Assembly: GCA_016844545.1 (NCBI GenBank)
Contig: JAENJC010000101.1
Coordinates: 1 to 13,434, forward strand
Source: Deltaproteobacteria bacterium
Lineage (GTDB): Bacteria; Desulfobacterota; JAENJC01
Reading direction: 5' to 3'
Length of the DNA stretch: 13,434 bases
The notes beneath the pieces were generated by a model. The model saw only the letters and a program-made list of their open reading frames with translations, searched no databases and had not been told where the DNA came from. The position numbers were made by a program, and so were the translations under genes. Positions within the stretch are counted from its first letter, which is position 1; every line of letters begins with the position of its first letter. Shown piece after piece: positions 6,733-13,052 of this stretch.

Positions 6733-6759
6733 ATTTGTTGCCTCCTTTTGTACCAATTC

Positions 6760-6785
6760 GCATTCAATTAAAGATTATTGAATGC
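6760..6785 (-). promoter_or_regulatory. Perfect hairpin upstream of rpoZ
   Basis: GCATTCAAT (6760-6768) and ATTGAATGC (6777-6785) form a perfect 9-bp stem around an 8-base loop. It ends 15 bases before the rpoZ ribosome site in the transcript. No T-run follows, so it is a leader structure or processing site rather than a terminator. Confidence 0.5.
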
Positions 6786-6790
6786 TCAGG

Positions 6791-6854
6791 TATAATACCA
6801 GGTAAGCTTTCGCCAATCTCATAAGCGGATGCTTGAAAGCAACTTGGTATTATA
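6791..6854 (-). promoter_or_regulatory. Long-range inverted repeat with inner hairpins covering the gmk stop and gmk-rpoZ gap
   Basis: TATAATACCA (6791-6800) and TGGTATTATA (6845-6854) are perfect 10-base inverted copies 44 bases apart. Inside, GCTTTC (6806-6811) pairs with GAAAGC (6835-6840), and AAGC (6823-6826) pairs with GCTT (6831-6834) over a GGAT loop. The outer arm contains the gmk stop codon (6850-6852). Because the arm reads TATAAT on both strands pointing inward, one arm could also be a -10 element, but no good -35 is visible. Confidence 0.45.
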
Positions 6855-7455
6855 TTCCCCAATCCTCTTTTATCTGAGGGAGTACTGACTCTCTCCGGCA
6901 TCGCTCTGCAGCGATAATAGACTTAAGCCTCTCCACCGCATCTTCAAAAAGGTCATTAACTATTATGTAGTCGTAATTCACTATCCGCCCTATCTCTTCC
7001 CTGGCATTCAAGAGCCTTGCCTTTATCACTTCGTCCCCTTCGGTTCCCCTTCCTCTGAGCCTCTTTTCAAGCTCTTCAGGAAAGGGAGGGAGGACAAATA
7101 TATAAACTCCCCGCTTAAGCTTTTGCCTTATCTGTCCGGCGCCCTGCACATCTATGTCCAGGATGACGTCTATTCCTTCTGCTTCATATCTCTTTAATGA
7201 TTCCTCGGCAGTCCCGTATCTGTTGCCATGAACCATGGCCCACTCAACAAACTCATCCCTTTCAACCATTTTGACAAACATCTCTTCGGATACAAAATGG
7301 TAATCAACTCCATCTACCTCATTAACCCTTGGAGGCCTGGTTGTATAGGAAATTGAATGGCGGAGATCAGGTAAAAGTTCAACAACCTTTTTACACAACG
7401 TCGTCTTACCTGCTCCTGATGGGGCAGACACAGCAAATATAAGCCCTTTACGCAT
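6850..7455 (-). CDS. gmk: Guanylate kinase
   Basis: A 201-residue guanylate kinase that phosphorylates GMP to GDP with ATP, a core step of GTP (and hence ppGpp) supply. The P-loop APSGAGKTT is at 11-19. The GMP-binding region has SYTTRPPR at 36-43 and the G-V-D-Y-H-F-V stretch, and the lid region follows with RLRGRGT. I start at ATG 7455 (MRKGLIFAVSAPSG), which matches family starts. A further 11 codons to a TTG at 7488 are open but not family-like. GGAGG at 7468-7472 lies 12 bases upstream, inside remA, and the gene overlaps the remA end by 8 bases, so translation is probably coupled. Its stop lies in an inverted-repeat arm. Confidence 0.96.
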   Translation of the reverse strand: MRKGLIFAVSAPSGAGKTTLCKKVVELLPDLRHSISYTTRPPRVNEVDGVDYHFVSEEMFVKMVERDEFVEWAMVHGNRYGTAEESLKRYEAEGIDVILDIDVQGAGQIRQKLKRGVYIFVLPPFPEELEKRLRGRGTEGDEVIKARLLNAREEIGRIVNYDYIIVNDLFEDAVERLKSIIAAERCRRESVLPQIKEDWGI

Positions 7456-7705
7456 CTGCTGCTTTGTCCTCCGACAATCTCTCGGCAACCCTCTCCGTCT
7501 GCAATGCGGATAATATTATATGGTCGCTGTCAGTTATGATCACAGAGCGAGTCATCCTACCCTCAGTGGCATCAATAAGCTTTCCCCTCGCCCTGGCATC
7601 CTCCTTTAACCTTTTCATCGGTGCAGAGGATGGAGAGATCACCGCCACAACCCTTCCAGCAGAGATAATATTGCCAAAACCTATATTTAAAACCTTTAGA
7701 CCCAT
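7448..7705 (-). CDS. remA: RemA/DUF370 family DNA-binding regulator
   Basis: An 85-residue protein of the RemA (extracellular matrix regulatory protein A-like, DUF370) family. In Bacillus subtilis RemA is an oligomeric DNA-binding activator of biofilm matrix and osmoprotection genes; the role in this organism is not known. Family features are LNIGFGNIISAGRVVAVISP at 6-25, the P-S-S-A-P-M-K-R segment, and the DATEGRMTRSVIITDSDHIILSA stretch in which the arginines bind DNA. It sits between yicC and gmk, its usual place in several phyla. The ATG at 7705 has only a weak ribosome site (GGATT), because a heptamer repeat array ends a few bases upstream. It overlaps gmk. Confidence 0.92.
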   Translation of the reverse strand: MGLKVLNIGFGNIISAGRVVAVISPSSAPMKRLKEDARARGKLIDATEGRMTRSVIITDSDHIILSALQTERVAERLSEDKAADA

Positions 7706-7715
7706 ATCGTTTATA

Positions 7716-7815
7716 GAATCCAGAATTCAGAATTCACGATACAGAAGTCAGAATAGGGAATGATAAACAATAACCATTCTGAATTCCGGCTCCTGGATTC
7801 TTTATTCAATATTCT
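7716..7815. repeat. Bidirectional heptamer array with 18-bp interrupted inverted repeat (yicC-remA gap)
   Basis: On the minus strand the sequence falls into consecutive 7-base words. It starts inside the yicC 3' end with CAGAATA and TTGAATA, then AAGAATC, CAGGAGC, CGGAATT and CAGAATG. After two spacer words come inverted versions: TTCCCTA, TTCTGAC, TTCTGTA, TCGTGAA, TTCTGAA and TTCTGGA. On the plus strand GAATCCA + GAATTCAGAAT (7716-7733) matches ATTCTGAATTC (7776-7786) and TGGATTC (7794-7800) perfectly. The right arm is interrupted by a single 7-base insert (7787-7793). Confidence 0.65.
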
Positions 7816-8674
7816 GTATCTGCTCCCTTATTTTTTCAAGCTCCGCCTTCAGATCAACAACCTTCTGTGAGATGATAGCGTCGTTTCCCTTTGAGCCTAT
7901 AGTGTTAACCTCTCGGTTTATCTCCTGGATGAGGAAATCAAGCTTCCTGCCTGAGGGTTCAGGGGAAACAGCTATAGCCTTAAACTGTCCAAGATGGCTT
8001 TTAAGCCTTACTATCTCTTCGGATATGTCACACCTGTCGGCAAAACAGGCGACTTCCTGAACCAGACGTCCCTGATCAGGCTCGTATCCCATGCTTCTGA
8101 TCCTCTCCGCCAATCTGTCTTTATAAGACGCTACAACTGCGGGGGCGCGTTCTCCAACATCGTCTATCGCCCTATCTATCTGTTCAAGCCTGCCGAATAC
8201 ATCTCCCGTCAGGGCAGCGCCCTCTGCCCTCTTCATATCATCCAGGGCCTCCAGGCCCTTGTTTGTAGCTGCCTCTATGAAGGGCCAGTATCTTTTAATA
8301 TCCAGAGGCTCTTCCTTCATGATGATGATATCCGGGATAGAACTTATATCTCTCACGGTTATTCCACCGGTTAGCCCCAACCGGTCCTGAAGGGTGCAAA
8401 GGGCTGAATAGTATGAATCTGCCAGAAGAGTGTTTACTTCAAGCCCTAACGCCGTTCCCTCGCTTCCTTCCATAGTAAGGGTTACATCCAGTTTCCCCCT
8501 TGAAATAGCGCCTGCAACAGTCTTCTTTATCTCTCCTTCCAATGCAGCATAACGCCTTGGAAGCCTGATGCTTACATCACAGTAGCGATGGTTTATAGAC
8601 CTTAGCTCAACAACAAACCTTCGCCCTTCGTAATCGGCCTCACCTTTTCCATAACCTGTCATGCTCTTGATCAT
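7802..8674 (-). CDS. yicC: YicC family endoribonuclease-like protein
   Basis: A 290-residue YicC-family protein of normal length. E. coli YicC has been reported to act in RNA decay as an endoribonuclease; conservation next to gmk suggests a general RNA or growth-related role. Family landmarks are MIKSMTGYGKGE at the N-terminus, the E-L-R-S-I-N-H-R-Y-C-D segment at 23-33, the C-terminal GRKLDFLIQEINREVNTIGSK block, and the terminal EKIREQIQNIE. The ATG at 8674 has no clear ribosome site; the gene probably relied on coupling to hldE, whose original stop would have been only about 20 bases upstream. Its final codons merge with the heptamer array of the yicC-remA gap. Confidence 0.94.
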   Translation of the reverse strand: MIKSMTGYGKGEADYEGRRFVVELRSINHRYCDVSIRLPRRYAALEGEIKKTVAGAISRGKLDVTLTMEGSEGTALGLEVNTLLADSYYSALCTLQDRLGLTGGITVRDISSIPDIIIMKEEPLDIKRYWPFIEAATNKGLEALDDMKRAEGAALTGDVFGRLEQIDRAIDDVGERAPAVVASYKDRLAERIRSMGYEPDQGRLVQEVACFADRCDISEEIVRLKSHLGQFKAIAVSPEPSGRKLDFLIQEINREVNTIGSKGNDAIISQKVVDLKAELEKIREQIQNIE

Positions 8675-8693
8675 TTAAAAACCAGCGATATTG

Positions 8694-8710
8694 AACTATT
8701 CACTATTCAC
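8694..8710. repeat. Tandem heptamer GTGAATA x2 after hldE
   Basis: On the minus strand GTGAATA GTGAATA (8697-8710) is followed by the related GTTCAAT. The copies span the codons that would end hldE if its frame were intact (AVNSE, stop at 8696-8698). Confidence 0.55.
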
Positions 8711-8726
8711 GGCCTTTTTGATCTCT

Positions 8727-9683
8727 TCAGCAGTTACAGTGGCAAGTGGCAGTGCCCACCTTCCCTACAACTATCCCTGCAGCATAATTTGACAGATATG
8801 CTGCCTCTTTAAAGCCGCCGCCAGCAGCAAGGGCAAGGGTGAAGGCGCTTATCACCGTGTCACCTGCGCCGGTTACATCATAGACCTCTTTTGCAACGGT
8901 AGGTATGTGGGTAACATCGCCATTTTCTTCGAAGAGGCTCATACCCTCTTCTCCTCTCGTGACAAGGACCGATTTACATTTTAGCTTTTTAAGGAGCGCC
9001 TGCCCCGCTGTTATAACATCCTTTTCATTCTCTATCTTTATCCCGGCGCCCTCCGCAGCCTCAAGGTGATTTGGAGTAAGTGCAGTAACTCCTGTATAAA
9101 AAGGGTAATTACCGGTCTTAGGATCAACGACTATTGCCTTACCCTTTGCTATCTTCAATATCTCCTTAAGAAGCTGCTCAGAGATCACCCCCTTGCTGTA
9201 ATCGGAAACAATAACCGCATCAATTTTGTCCAGTACGGAGATGAGATAAGACACTATCTTCTGTGTGCTGTCAGGCGATATTGGGCTCTTCGACTCCCTG
9301 TCGTAGCGAACCATCTGCTGGCTGTGGGCCACTATTCTGGTCTTTACCGTTGTCGGCCTTTCGTGTTCAACAATCACACCCTCGGTGTCAACCCCTGCCA
9401 GTCGGAGCTCATGAATTAACTTTCTCCCCATATCATCCGGCCCAATAACTCCGGCGACAAAGACATTCCCCCCCAATGACCTTATATTGTTGACCACATT
9501 GGCAGCGCCACCCAATAGAAGTGTCTCCCTCGTGACATTTACAACAGGGACAGGGGCCTCCGGGGATATCCTTGAAACCTTTCCCCATATGTACTCATCT
9601 ACCATGATGTCGCCTATGACAAGCACCCTGGCGCTGGTAAAACTGTTTAATACCTTGTTCAGTTTATTAAGGGGAACCCTCAA
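8727..9683 (-). CDS. rfaE1/hldE (kinase domain): D-glycero-beta-D-manno-heptose-7-phosphate kinase (RfaE domain I), C-terminus frameshifted
   Basis: A 318-residue PfkB-family kinase that phosphorylates heptose-7-phosphate at C1 for ADP-heptose and LPS inner core. Only the kinase half of bifunctional HldE is present. Landmarks are VIGDIMVDEYIWGKVSRISPEAPVPV at 22-47 (in two parts), GGAANVVNN at 58-66, the DPKTGN stretch at 187-192, and DVTGAGD at 269-275 with catalytic Asp275. The TTG start (9681-9683) has AAGGAG at 9692-9697 with 8-base spacing. The normal end GKVGTATVTAEEIKKA... is broken after GTAT: a perfect 7-base duplication (8738-8751) shifts the frame to CHCNC and a TGA at 8727-8729. 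Removing one copy restores VTAEEIKKAVNSE and a stop at 8696-8698. The active site is intact, so the enzyme may still work. Confidence 0.93.
   Translation of the reverse strand: MRVPLNKLNKVLNSFTSARVLVIGDIMVDEYIWGKVSRISPEAPVPVVNVTRETLLLGGAANVVNNIRSLGGNVFVAGVIGPDDMGRKLIHELRLAGVDTEGVIVEHERPTTVKTRIVAHSQQMVRYDRESKSPISPDSTQKIVSYLISVLDKIDAVIVSDYSKGVISEQLLKEILKIAKGKAIVVDPKTGNYPFYTGVTALTPNHLEAAEGAGIKIENEKDVITAGQALLKKLKCKSVLVTRGEEGMSLFEENGDVTHIPTVAKEVYDVTGAGDTVISAFTLALAAGGGFKEAAYLSNYAAGIVVGKVGTATCHCNC
8738..8751. repeat. Perfect 7-base tandem duplication inside hldE
   Basis: AGTGGCA (8738-8744) is immediately repeated (8745-8751). It is a +7 event that shifts the reading frame of the minus-strand gene after residue Thr313. 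Confidence 0.85.
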
Positions 9684-9715
9684 TGCTTCGACTCCTTATC
9701 CCTAAATGGTCTTTT

Positions 9716-9753
9716 ATAAAAATGGCCAGTGCCCTTTTTACTGAACACTGGCC
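9716..9753 (-). terminator. Rho-independent terminator after tRNA-Pro
   Basis: GGCCAGTG (9746-9753 read on the minus strand) pairs with CACTGGCC (9724-9731) around a 14-base loop. It is followed by ATTTTTAT (9716-9723). It lies about 48 bases beyond the tRNA 3' end and upstream of hldE, so it ends the pheS-tRNA unit or the tRNA transcript. Confidence 0.75.
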
Positions 9754-9801
9754 CCATTAACAAAAGGTTGAAGGATATCAACCCTCATCCTTATTTTTTA
9801 T

Positions 9802-9878
9802 TGGTCGGGGCGGCGGGATTCGAACCCACGACCCCACGCACCCCAAGCGTGTGCGCTACCAGGCTGCGCTACGCCCCG
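9802..9878 (-). tRNA. tRNA-Pro, anticodon GGG
   Basis: A complete 77-base cloverleaf with the CCA encoded (9802-9804). The 7-bp acceptor stem CGGGGCG/CGCCCCG has the C1-G72 pair typical of bacterial tRNA-Pro. The D arm is GCGC...GCGC with AGCCTGGTA, the anticodon arm CACGC-TTGGGGT-GCGTG reads GGG for proline codons CCC/CCU, and the T arm is GTGGG-TTCGAAT-CCCGC. It follows merR by 51 bases and has its own intrinsic terminator. Confidence 0.97.
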
Positions 9879-9929
9879 ACAAAATTCAGACAGGAAAGGA
9901 TTTACCCATTGCCTATCTCTGGCAACCCT

Positions 9930-10277
9930 TTACCCAAGCATTTCCCTTATACCCTCAAGCTCCCCTTTAATCAAGGCCATTATATCACCTTGTTCGGAAA
10001 ATGGAATATCTAATTGCTTCTTCTCTTTTTTTATCTCCCTTATCCTCTTCTTGGCGCCTATGATGGTGTATTTCTCATCATAAAGGAGCCTCTTGATCTC
10101 CATTATAAGGGCGAGATCATCTCTGTCATAAATTCTTTGATTGGACCTTGTCTTTTCAGGGGAAACTATACCAAACTCCGTCTCCCAATACCGCAAGACA
10201 TGGGGCTTTACCCCTGTTATCCTGCTGACCTCGCCTATCCTGAAATATCTTTTGGATGATGGAAGTTCCAGATTCAT
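9930..10277 (-). CDS. Small MerR-family transcriptional regulator
   Basis: A 115-residue protein with an N-terminal MerR winged helix: helix-turn-helix YFRIGEVSRITGVKPHVLRYW at 11-31 (in two parts) and wing R-S-N-Q-R-I-Y at 44-50. A charged dimerisation helix follows. The first eight residues and the tail after about residue 88 are variable. It has no C-terminal effector domain and no metal-binding cysteines, so it is not a CueR- or MerR-type metal sensor. Its position after ihfA and pheT is conserved in related genomes, where the target is usually unknown. The ATG at 10277 has no convincing ribosome site; a heptamer repeat array fills the gap upstream. Confidence 0.88.
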   Translation of the reverse strand: MNLELPSSKRYFRIGEVSRITGVKPHVLRYWETEFGIVSPEKTRSNQRIYDRDDLALIMEIKRLLYDEKYTIIGAKKRIREIKKEKKQLDIPFSEQGDIMALIKGELEGIREMLG

Positions 10278-10300
10278 GGCAAACCCATTGAAAAATTCAA

Positions 10301-10330
10301 ATTGTAAATTGCAAAACTATTTTTTCACAA
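10301..10330 (-). promoter_or_regulatory. Possible promoter for merR and tRNA-Pro
   Basis: On the minus strand TTGTGA (10325-10330) and TACAAT (10301-10306) are 18 bases apart, matching 4 and 5 of 6 consensus positions. It would start transcription about 15-20 bases upstream of the merR ATG. The sequence is A+T-rich, so chance matches are likely. Confidence 0.3.
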
Positions 10331-10378
10331 CCTGAAACTTTGCACTTTGCACTTTGCACTTTGCACTTTGCAATTTGC
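10306..10378. repeat. Heptamer tandem array with inverted arm, ihfA-merR gap
   Basis: Five perfect plus-strand copies of ACTTTGC (10337-10371) are followed by a one-mismatch sixth, AATTTGC (10372-10378). They end one base from the ihfA stop codon. Across the gap AAATTGCAAA (10306-10315) is the exact reverse complement of TTTGCAATTT (10367-10376). Confidence 0.85.
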
Positions 10379-10379
10379 A

Positions 10380-10658
10380 TTACTTGTTTAATGCATCTCT
10401 CAGGACATTGCTCGGCTTAAAGGTCAATACCTTCCTGGCCGGGATCTCTATCTCAGCACCGGTCTGAGGGTTTCTGCCCCTCCTGCTCTTCTTCTCCTTC
10501 ACGGTAAAGTTCCCAAATCCTGCCACCTTTACTGTGCCTTCCCCGCGGCTCAACTCCTCCCGGATAAGATCAAACGCCGATTCAACGATCTCATACGACT
10601 CTCGCTTTGGGAAGCCAACCCTTTCATAGACCTTTTCCACAATCTCAGCCTTTGTCAT
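10380..10658 (-). CDS. ihfA: Integration host factor alpha-like DNA-bending protein (HU/IHF family)
   Basis: A 92-residue HU/IHF-family nucleoid protein that bends DNA as a dimer. The N-terminal helices run to about residue 45, followed by GFGNF at 47-51 and the DNA arm with GRNPQTG at 61-67, whose proline intercalates into the minor groove. The C-terminal signature ends in KVLTFKPSN. Position directly behind pheT, as for E. coli ihfA (himA), favours the IHF-alpha assignment over HU. The ATG at 10658 has an AGGAGG site (10665-10670) six bases upstream, placed immediately after the pheT stop, so it is cotranscribed with pheS-pheT. A heptamer array begins right after its stop. Confidence 0.92.
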   Translation of the reverse strand: MTKAEIVEKVYERVGFPKRESYEIVESAFDLIREELSRGEGTVKVAGFGNFTVKEKKSRRGRNPQTGAEIEIPARKVLTFKPSNVLRDALNK

Positions 10659-10670
10659 ACCCTGCCTCCT

Positions 10671-13049
10671 TTATTCCCTTAAAGCCCCGCCCACCGCATC
10701 CTTTACGGCCGCAAGAACTTTCTCATGCAGTATGCTTACCTCTTCTTCCCTTAACGTCCTGTCACTGGCCTGATACCTGATGGAATAGGCCATGCTCTTC
10801 TTTCCATCAGGGACATGTTTCCCCTGATAAAGGTCAAACAGAAATACTTCCGCAATAAGCGGGCCTACATCTTTGATCGCCTTATAAACCCTCTCCGCCG
10901 GGATATCGTCATCCAGGACAATGGCAATGTCTCTGGAAACTGCAGGGAATTTAGGTATATGGACGAAGGAAACAGCCTTCGTTGACTCCAAGAAAGGCCT
11001 CAACTCTATTTCAAACACATATGCCCTTCCCTTTATATCAAACCTCTCCATGACTTCAGGGTGTACCTCTCCAAAGACCCCTGCATCCTGGTCGTATACC
11101 TCCACAGTTGCAGACTTACCGGGATGGAGATACTGGATAGTCTCGTTAGGAGCAAATACTGCTGACATCCCCATACCGTCAAAGAGATTTTCCACAACCC
11201 CTTTAACGTCAAAGAAGTCCAGCTCATCCGCCGGAAGGTTCCATCTCTTCCTATACCTTAGCCCTGTCATGATCCCTGTAACAATCATCCTTTCGCCTCT
11301 GTCGTCCCCACAAAACGGGAAGACCCTTCCTATCTCAAAGAAGCGCAGGTCTTCATTCTGGTGGCTAAGGTTCCTTCCAACTACCTCAAGAAGTGACGGG
11401 ATGATCGTTGTCCTCATCACAGACTGTTCTTCGCTTATCGGGTTTAAAAGCCTCACAGGCGCAACTTCTGACGGGAGGAATGGTGAAATGGCCTTTGGAG
11501 ACAGAAAACTGTATGTCACAGCCTCGTAAAAACCCATACCTATCAAGGCCCCCCTGAGCCTGTCCTCCAATATCCCTTTTTTGTTCTTTTCTCCTGCTCT
11601 TGCCTCCACCTTCGGATATGTAATCGGGATAATGTCGTAACCTTTCAGCCTCGCCACTTCTTCTATAAGGTCTATCTCCCTGGTCAGGTCAACCCTGAAG
11701 GTGGGGGGGGTAACCATTATCCGCTCTCTATCCATTTCTTTTACAGCAAGCCCAAGTCCATTAAATCCGTAAATAATCGAATCCATGTCCAGGTCTATCC
11801 CAAGAATGGACTTTGCCCTGCCCAGCCTCATCTCTATATTTACAGGGTTTATCTTATTCGGGTATATATCTGTAAGCCCTGAAGAAGCATTTCCACCGGC
11901 AAGCTCCAGTATAAGTTCAATCGCCCTGTTCGAGGCATGAAGAACACCGTTAGGGTCTACCCCTCTCTCAAACCGATGAGATGACTCTGTATGCAGTCCA
12001 AACCTCTTGGAGGCCTTCCTGACGATGGATGGCTTGAAATAGGCGCTCTCAAGGAGGATATCAGTAGTTATCTCTGAAACCTCTGACCCCATTCCTCCCA
12101 TCAAGCCTGCGATAGCCAACGGTTTTTGGTTATCCGCAATGATCAATGTTTCGCTGCCAAGAGACCTTTCTATGCCGTCGAGGGTCGTTATCTTTTCTTC
12201 TTCAGATGCCCTTCTTACCACAATCCTGCCACCAGAAAGGAGGCTGAGGTCAAAAGCGTGGAGCGGCTGACCTGTCTCCAGCATTACATAGTTTGTCACA
12301 TCAACCACATTGTTGATAGTCCTGATACCGGATGCCTCAAGCCTCCTCTTCATCCATAAGGGGGACTGGCCGATCTTAATACCGTTGACCACTCTTCCAG
12401 TATACCTTGGGCAGGCATCGGAATCCAGCACCTCCACAGATATGGCTAAAGAACCAAACACGCCTCCAGCTAAATCTGTCTTTGTCCTCTTCAGTTCCTT
12501 TCCGGTAAGGGCGGCCACCTCCCGCGCAATACCTATAACTGAAAGGCAGTCAGACCTGTTTGGAGTAATGTTTATCTCAAATACAGTGTCATCCAACATC
12601 ATGGCCTTAGCAAAAGGGGTTCCAGGAGCTAACGTATTCTGCAGGATCATTAGACCTGAGGATTCCTTGGCAAGGCCAAGCTCAACCTCTGAACAGAGCA
12701 TACCTTCAGAAACTTCGCCCCTTATCTTGCTCTTTAATATCTTAATACCATTGGGAAGGTGTGCTCCAGGAAGGGCCAGGGGAATGAGGTCTCCCTCCTT
12801 CATATTCTTGGCGCCGCAGACAATCGCATGGGTCTTATCGCCGGTGCTGACAGAGCAGAGTGTGAGCCTGTCGGCATTAGGGTGGGGGGTCATGGTCAGG
12901 ATTCGAGCGACAACCACGTTGTCAAGCCCTTCACCTAGCTTAGTGATACCTTCCACCTCCAGACCTGCGGTTATCAATGTCTCAGCAAGTCTCTCAGAAG
13001 AGATATCTATATCAACAAAATCACTTAGCCAGTTTAGGGATATTTTCAT
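10671..13049 (-). CDS. pheT: Phenylalanyl-tRNA synthetase beta subunit
   Basis: A complete 792-residue beta subunit of the alpha2-beta2 PheRS, which recognises tRNA-Phe and edits mischarged tyrosine. Domains in order: N-terminal region, EMAP-type tRNA-binding domain at about 40-150 with PHPNADRLTLC at 55-65, the B3/B4 editing domain at about 210-380 with NVVDVTNYVMLETGQPLHAFD at 247-267 (in two parts) and HRFERGVDP at 358-366, then B5 and the catalytic-like core. The FDX-ACB anticodon-binding domain runs from about 695 to the end (FPAVSRDIAIV). The ATG at 13049 follows the pheS stop by three bases and has no ribosome site, so translation is probably coupled to pheS. No missing motif is apparent. 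Confidence 0.98.
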   Translation of the reverse strand: MKISLNWLSDFVDIDISSERLAETLITAGLEVEGITKLGEGLDNVVVARILTMTPHPNADRLTLCSVSTGDKTHAIVCGAKNMKEGDLIPLALPGAHLPNGIKILKSKIRGEVSEGMLCSEVELGLAKESSGLMILQNTLAPGTPFAKAMMLDDTVFEINITPNRSDCLSVIGIAREVAALTGKELKRTKTDLAGGVFGSLAISVEVLDSDACPRYTGRVVNGIKIGQSPLWMKRRLEASGIRTINNVVDVTNYVMLETGQPLHAFDLSLLSGGRIVVRRASEEEKITTLDGIERSLGSETLIIADNQKPLAIAGLMGGMGSEVSEITTDILLESAYFKPSIVRKASKRFGLHTESSHRFERGVDPNGVLHASNRAIELILELAGGNASSGLTDIYPNKINPVNIEMRLGRAKSILGIDLDMDSIIYGFNGLGLAVKEMDRERIMVTPPTFRVDLTREIDLIEEVARLKGYDIIPITYPKVEARAGEKNKKGILEDRLRGALIGMGFYEAVTYSFLSPKAISPFLPSEVAPVRLLNPISEEQSVMRTTIIPSLLEVVGRNLSHQNEDLRFFEIGRVFPFCGDDRGERMIVTGIMTGLRYRKRWNLPADELDFFDVKGVVENLFDGMGMSAVFAPNETIQYLHPGKSATVEVYDQDAGVFGEVHPEVMERFDIKGRAYVFEIELRPFLESTKAVSFVHIPKFPAVSRDIAIVLDDDIPAERVYKAIKDVGPLIAEVFLFDLYQGKHVPDGKKSMAYSIRYQASDRTLREEEVSILHEKVLAAVKDAVGGALRE

Positions 13050-13052
13050 AAT

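Noticed and set aside
7716..7815. Insertion sequence or MITE
   Set aside because: There is no target-site duplication or transposase, and the internal 7-base phase is better explained by repeat growth in place.
9895..9929. Promoter for tRNA-Pro between merR and the tRNA
   Set aside because: The best pair, TTGCCA and TAAATC, is only 15 bases apart and the -10 is poor.
10337..10378. CRISPR-like repeat array
   Set aside because: The units are 7 bases with no spacers and no cas genes nearby; this is a simple tandem repeat.
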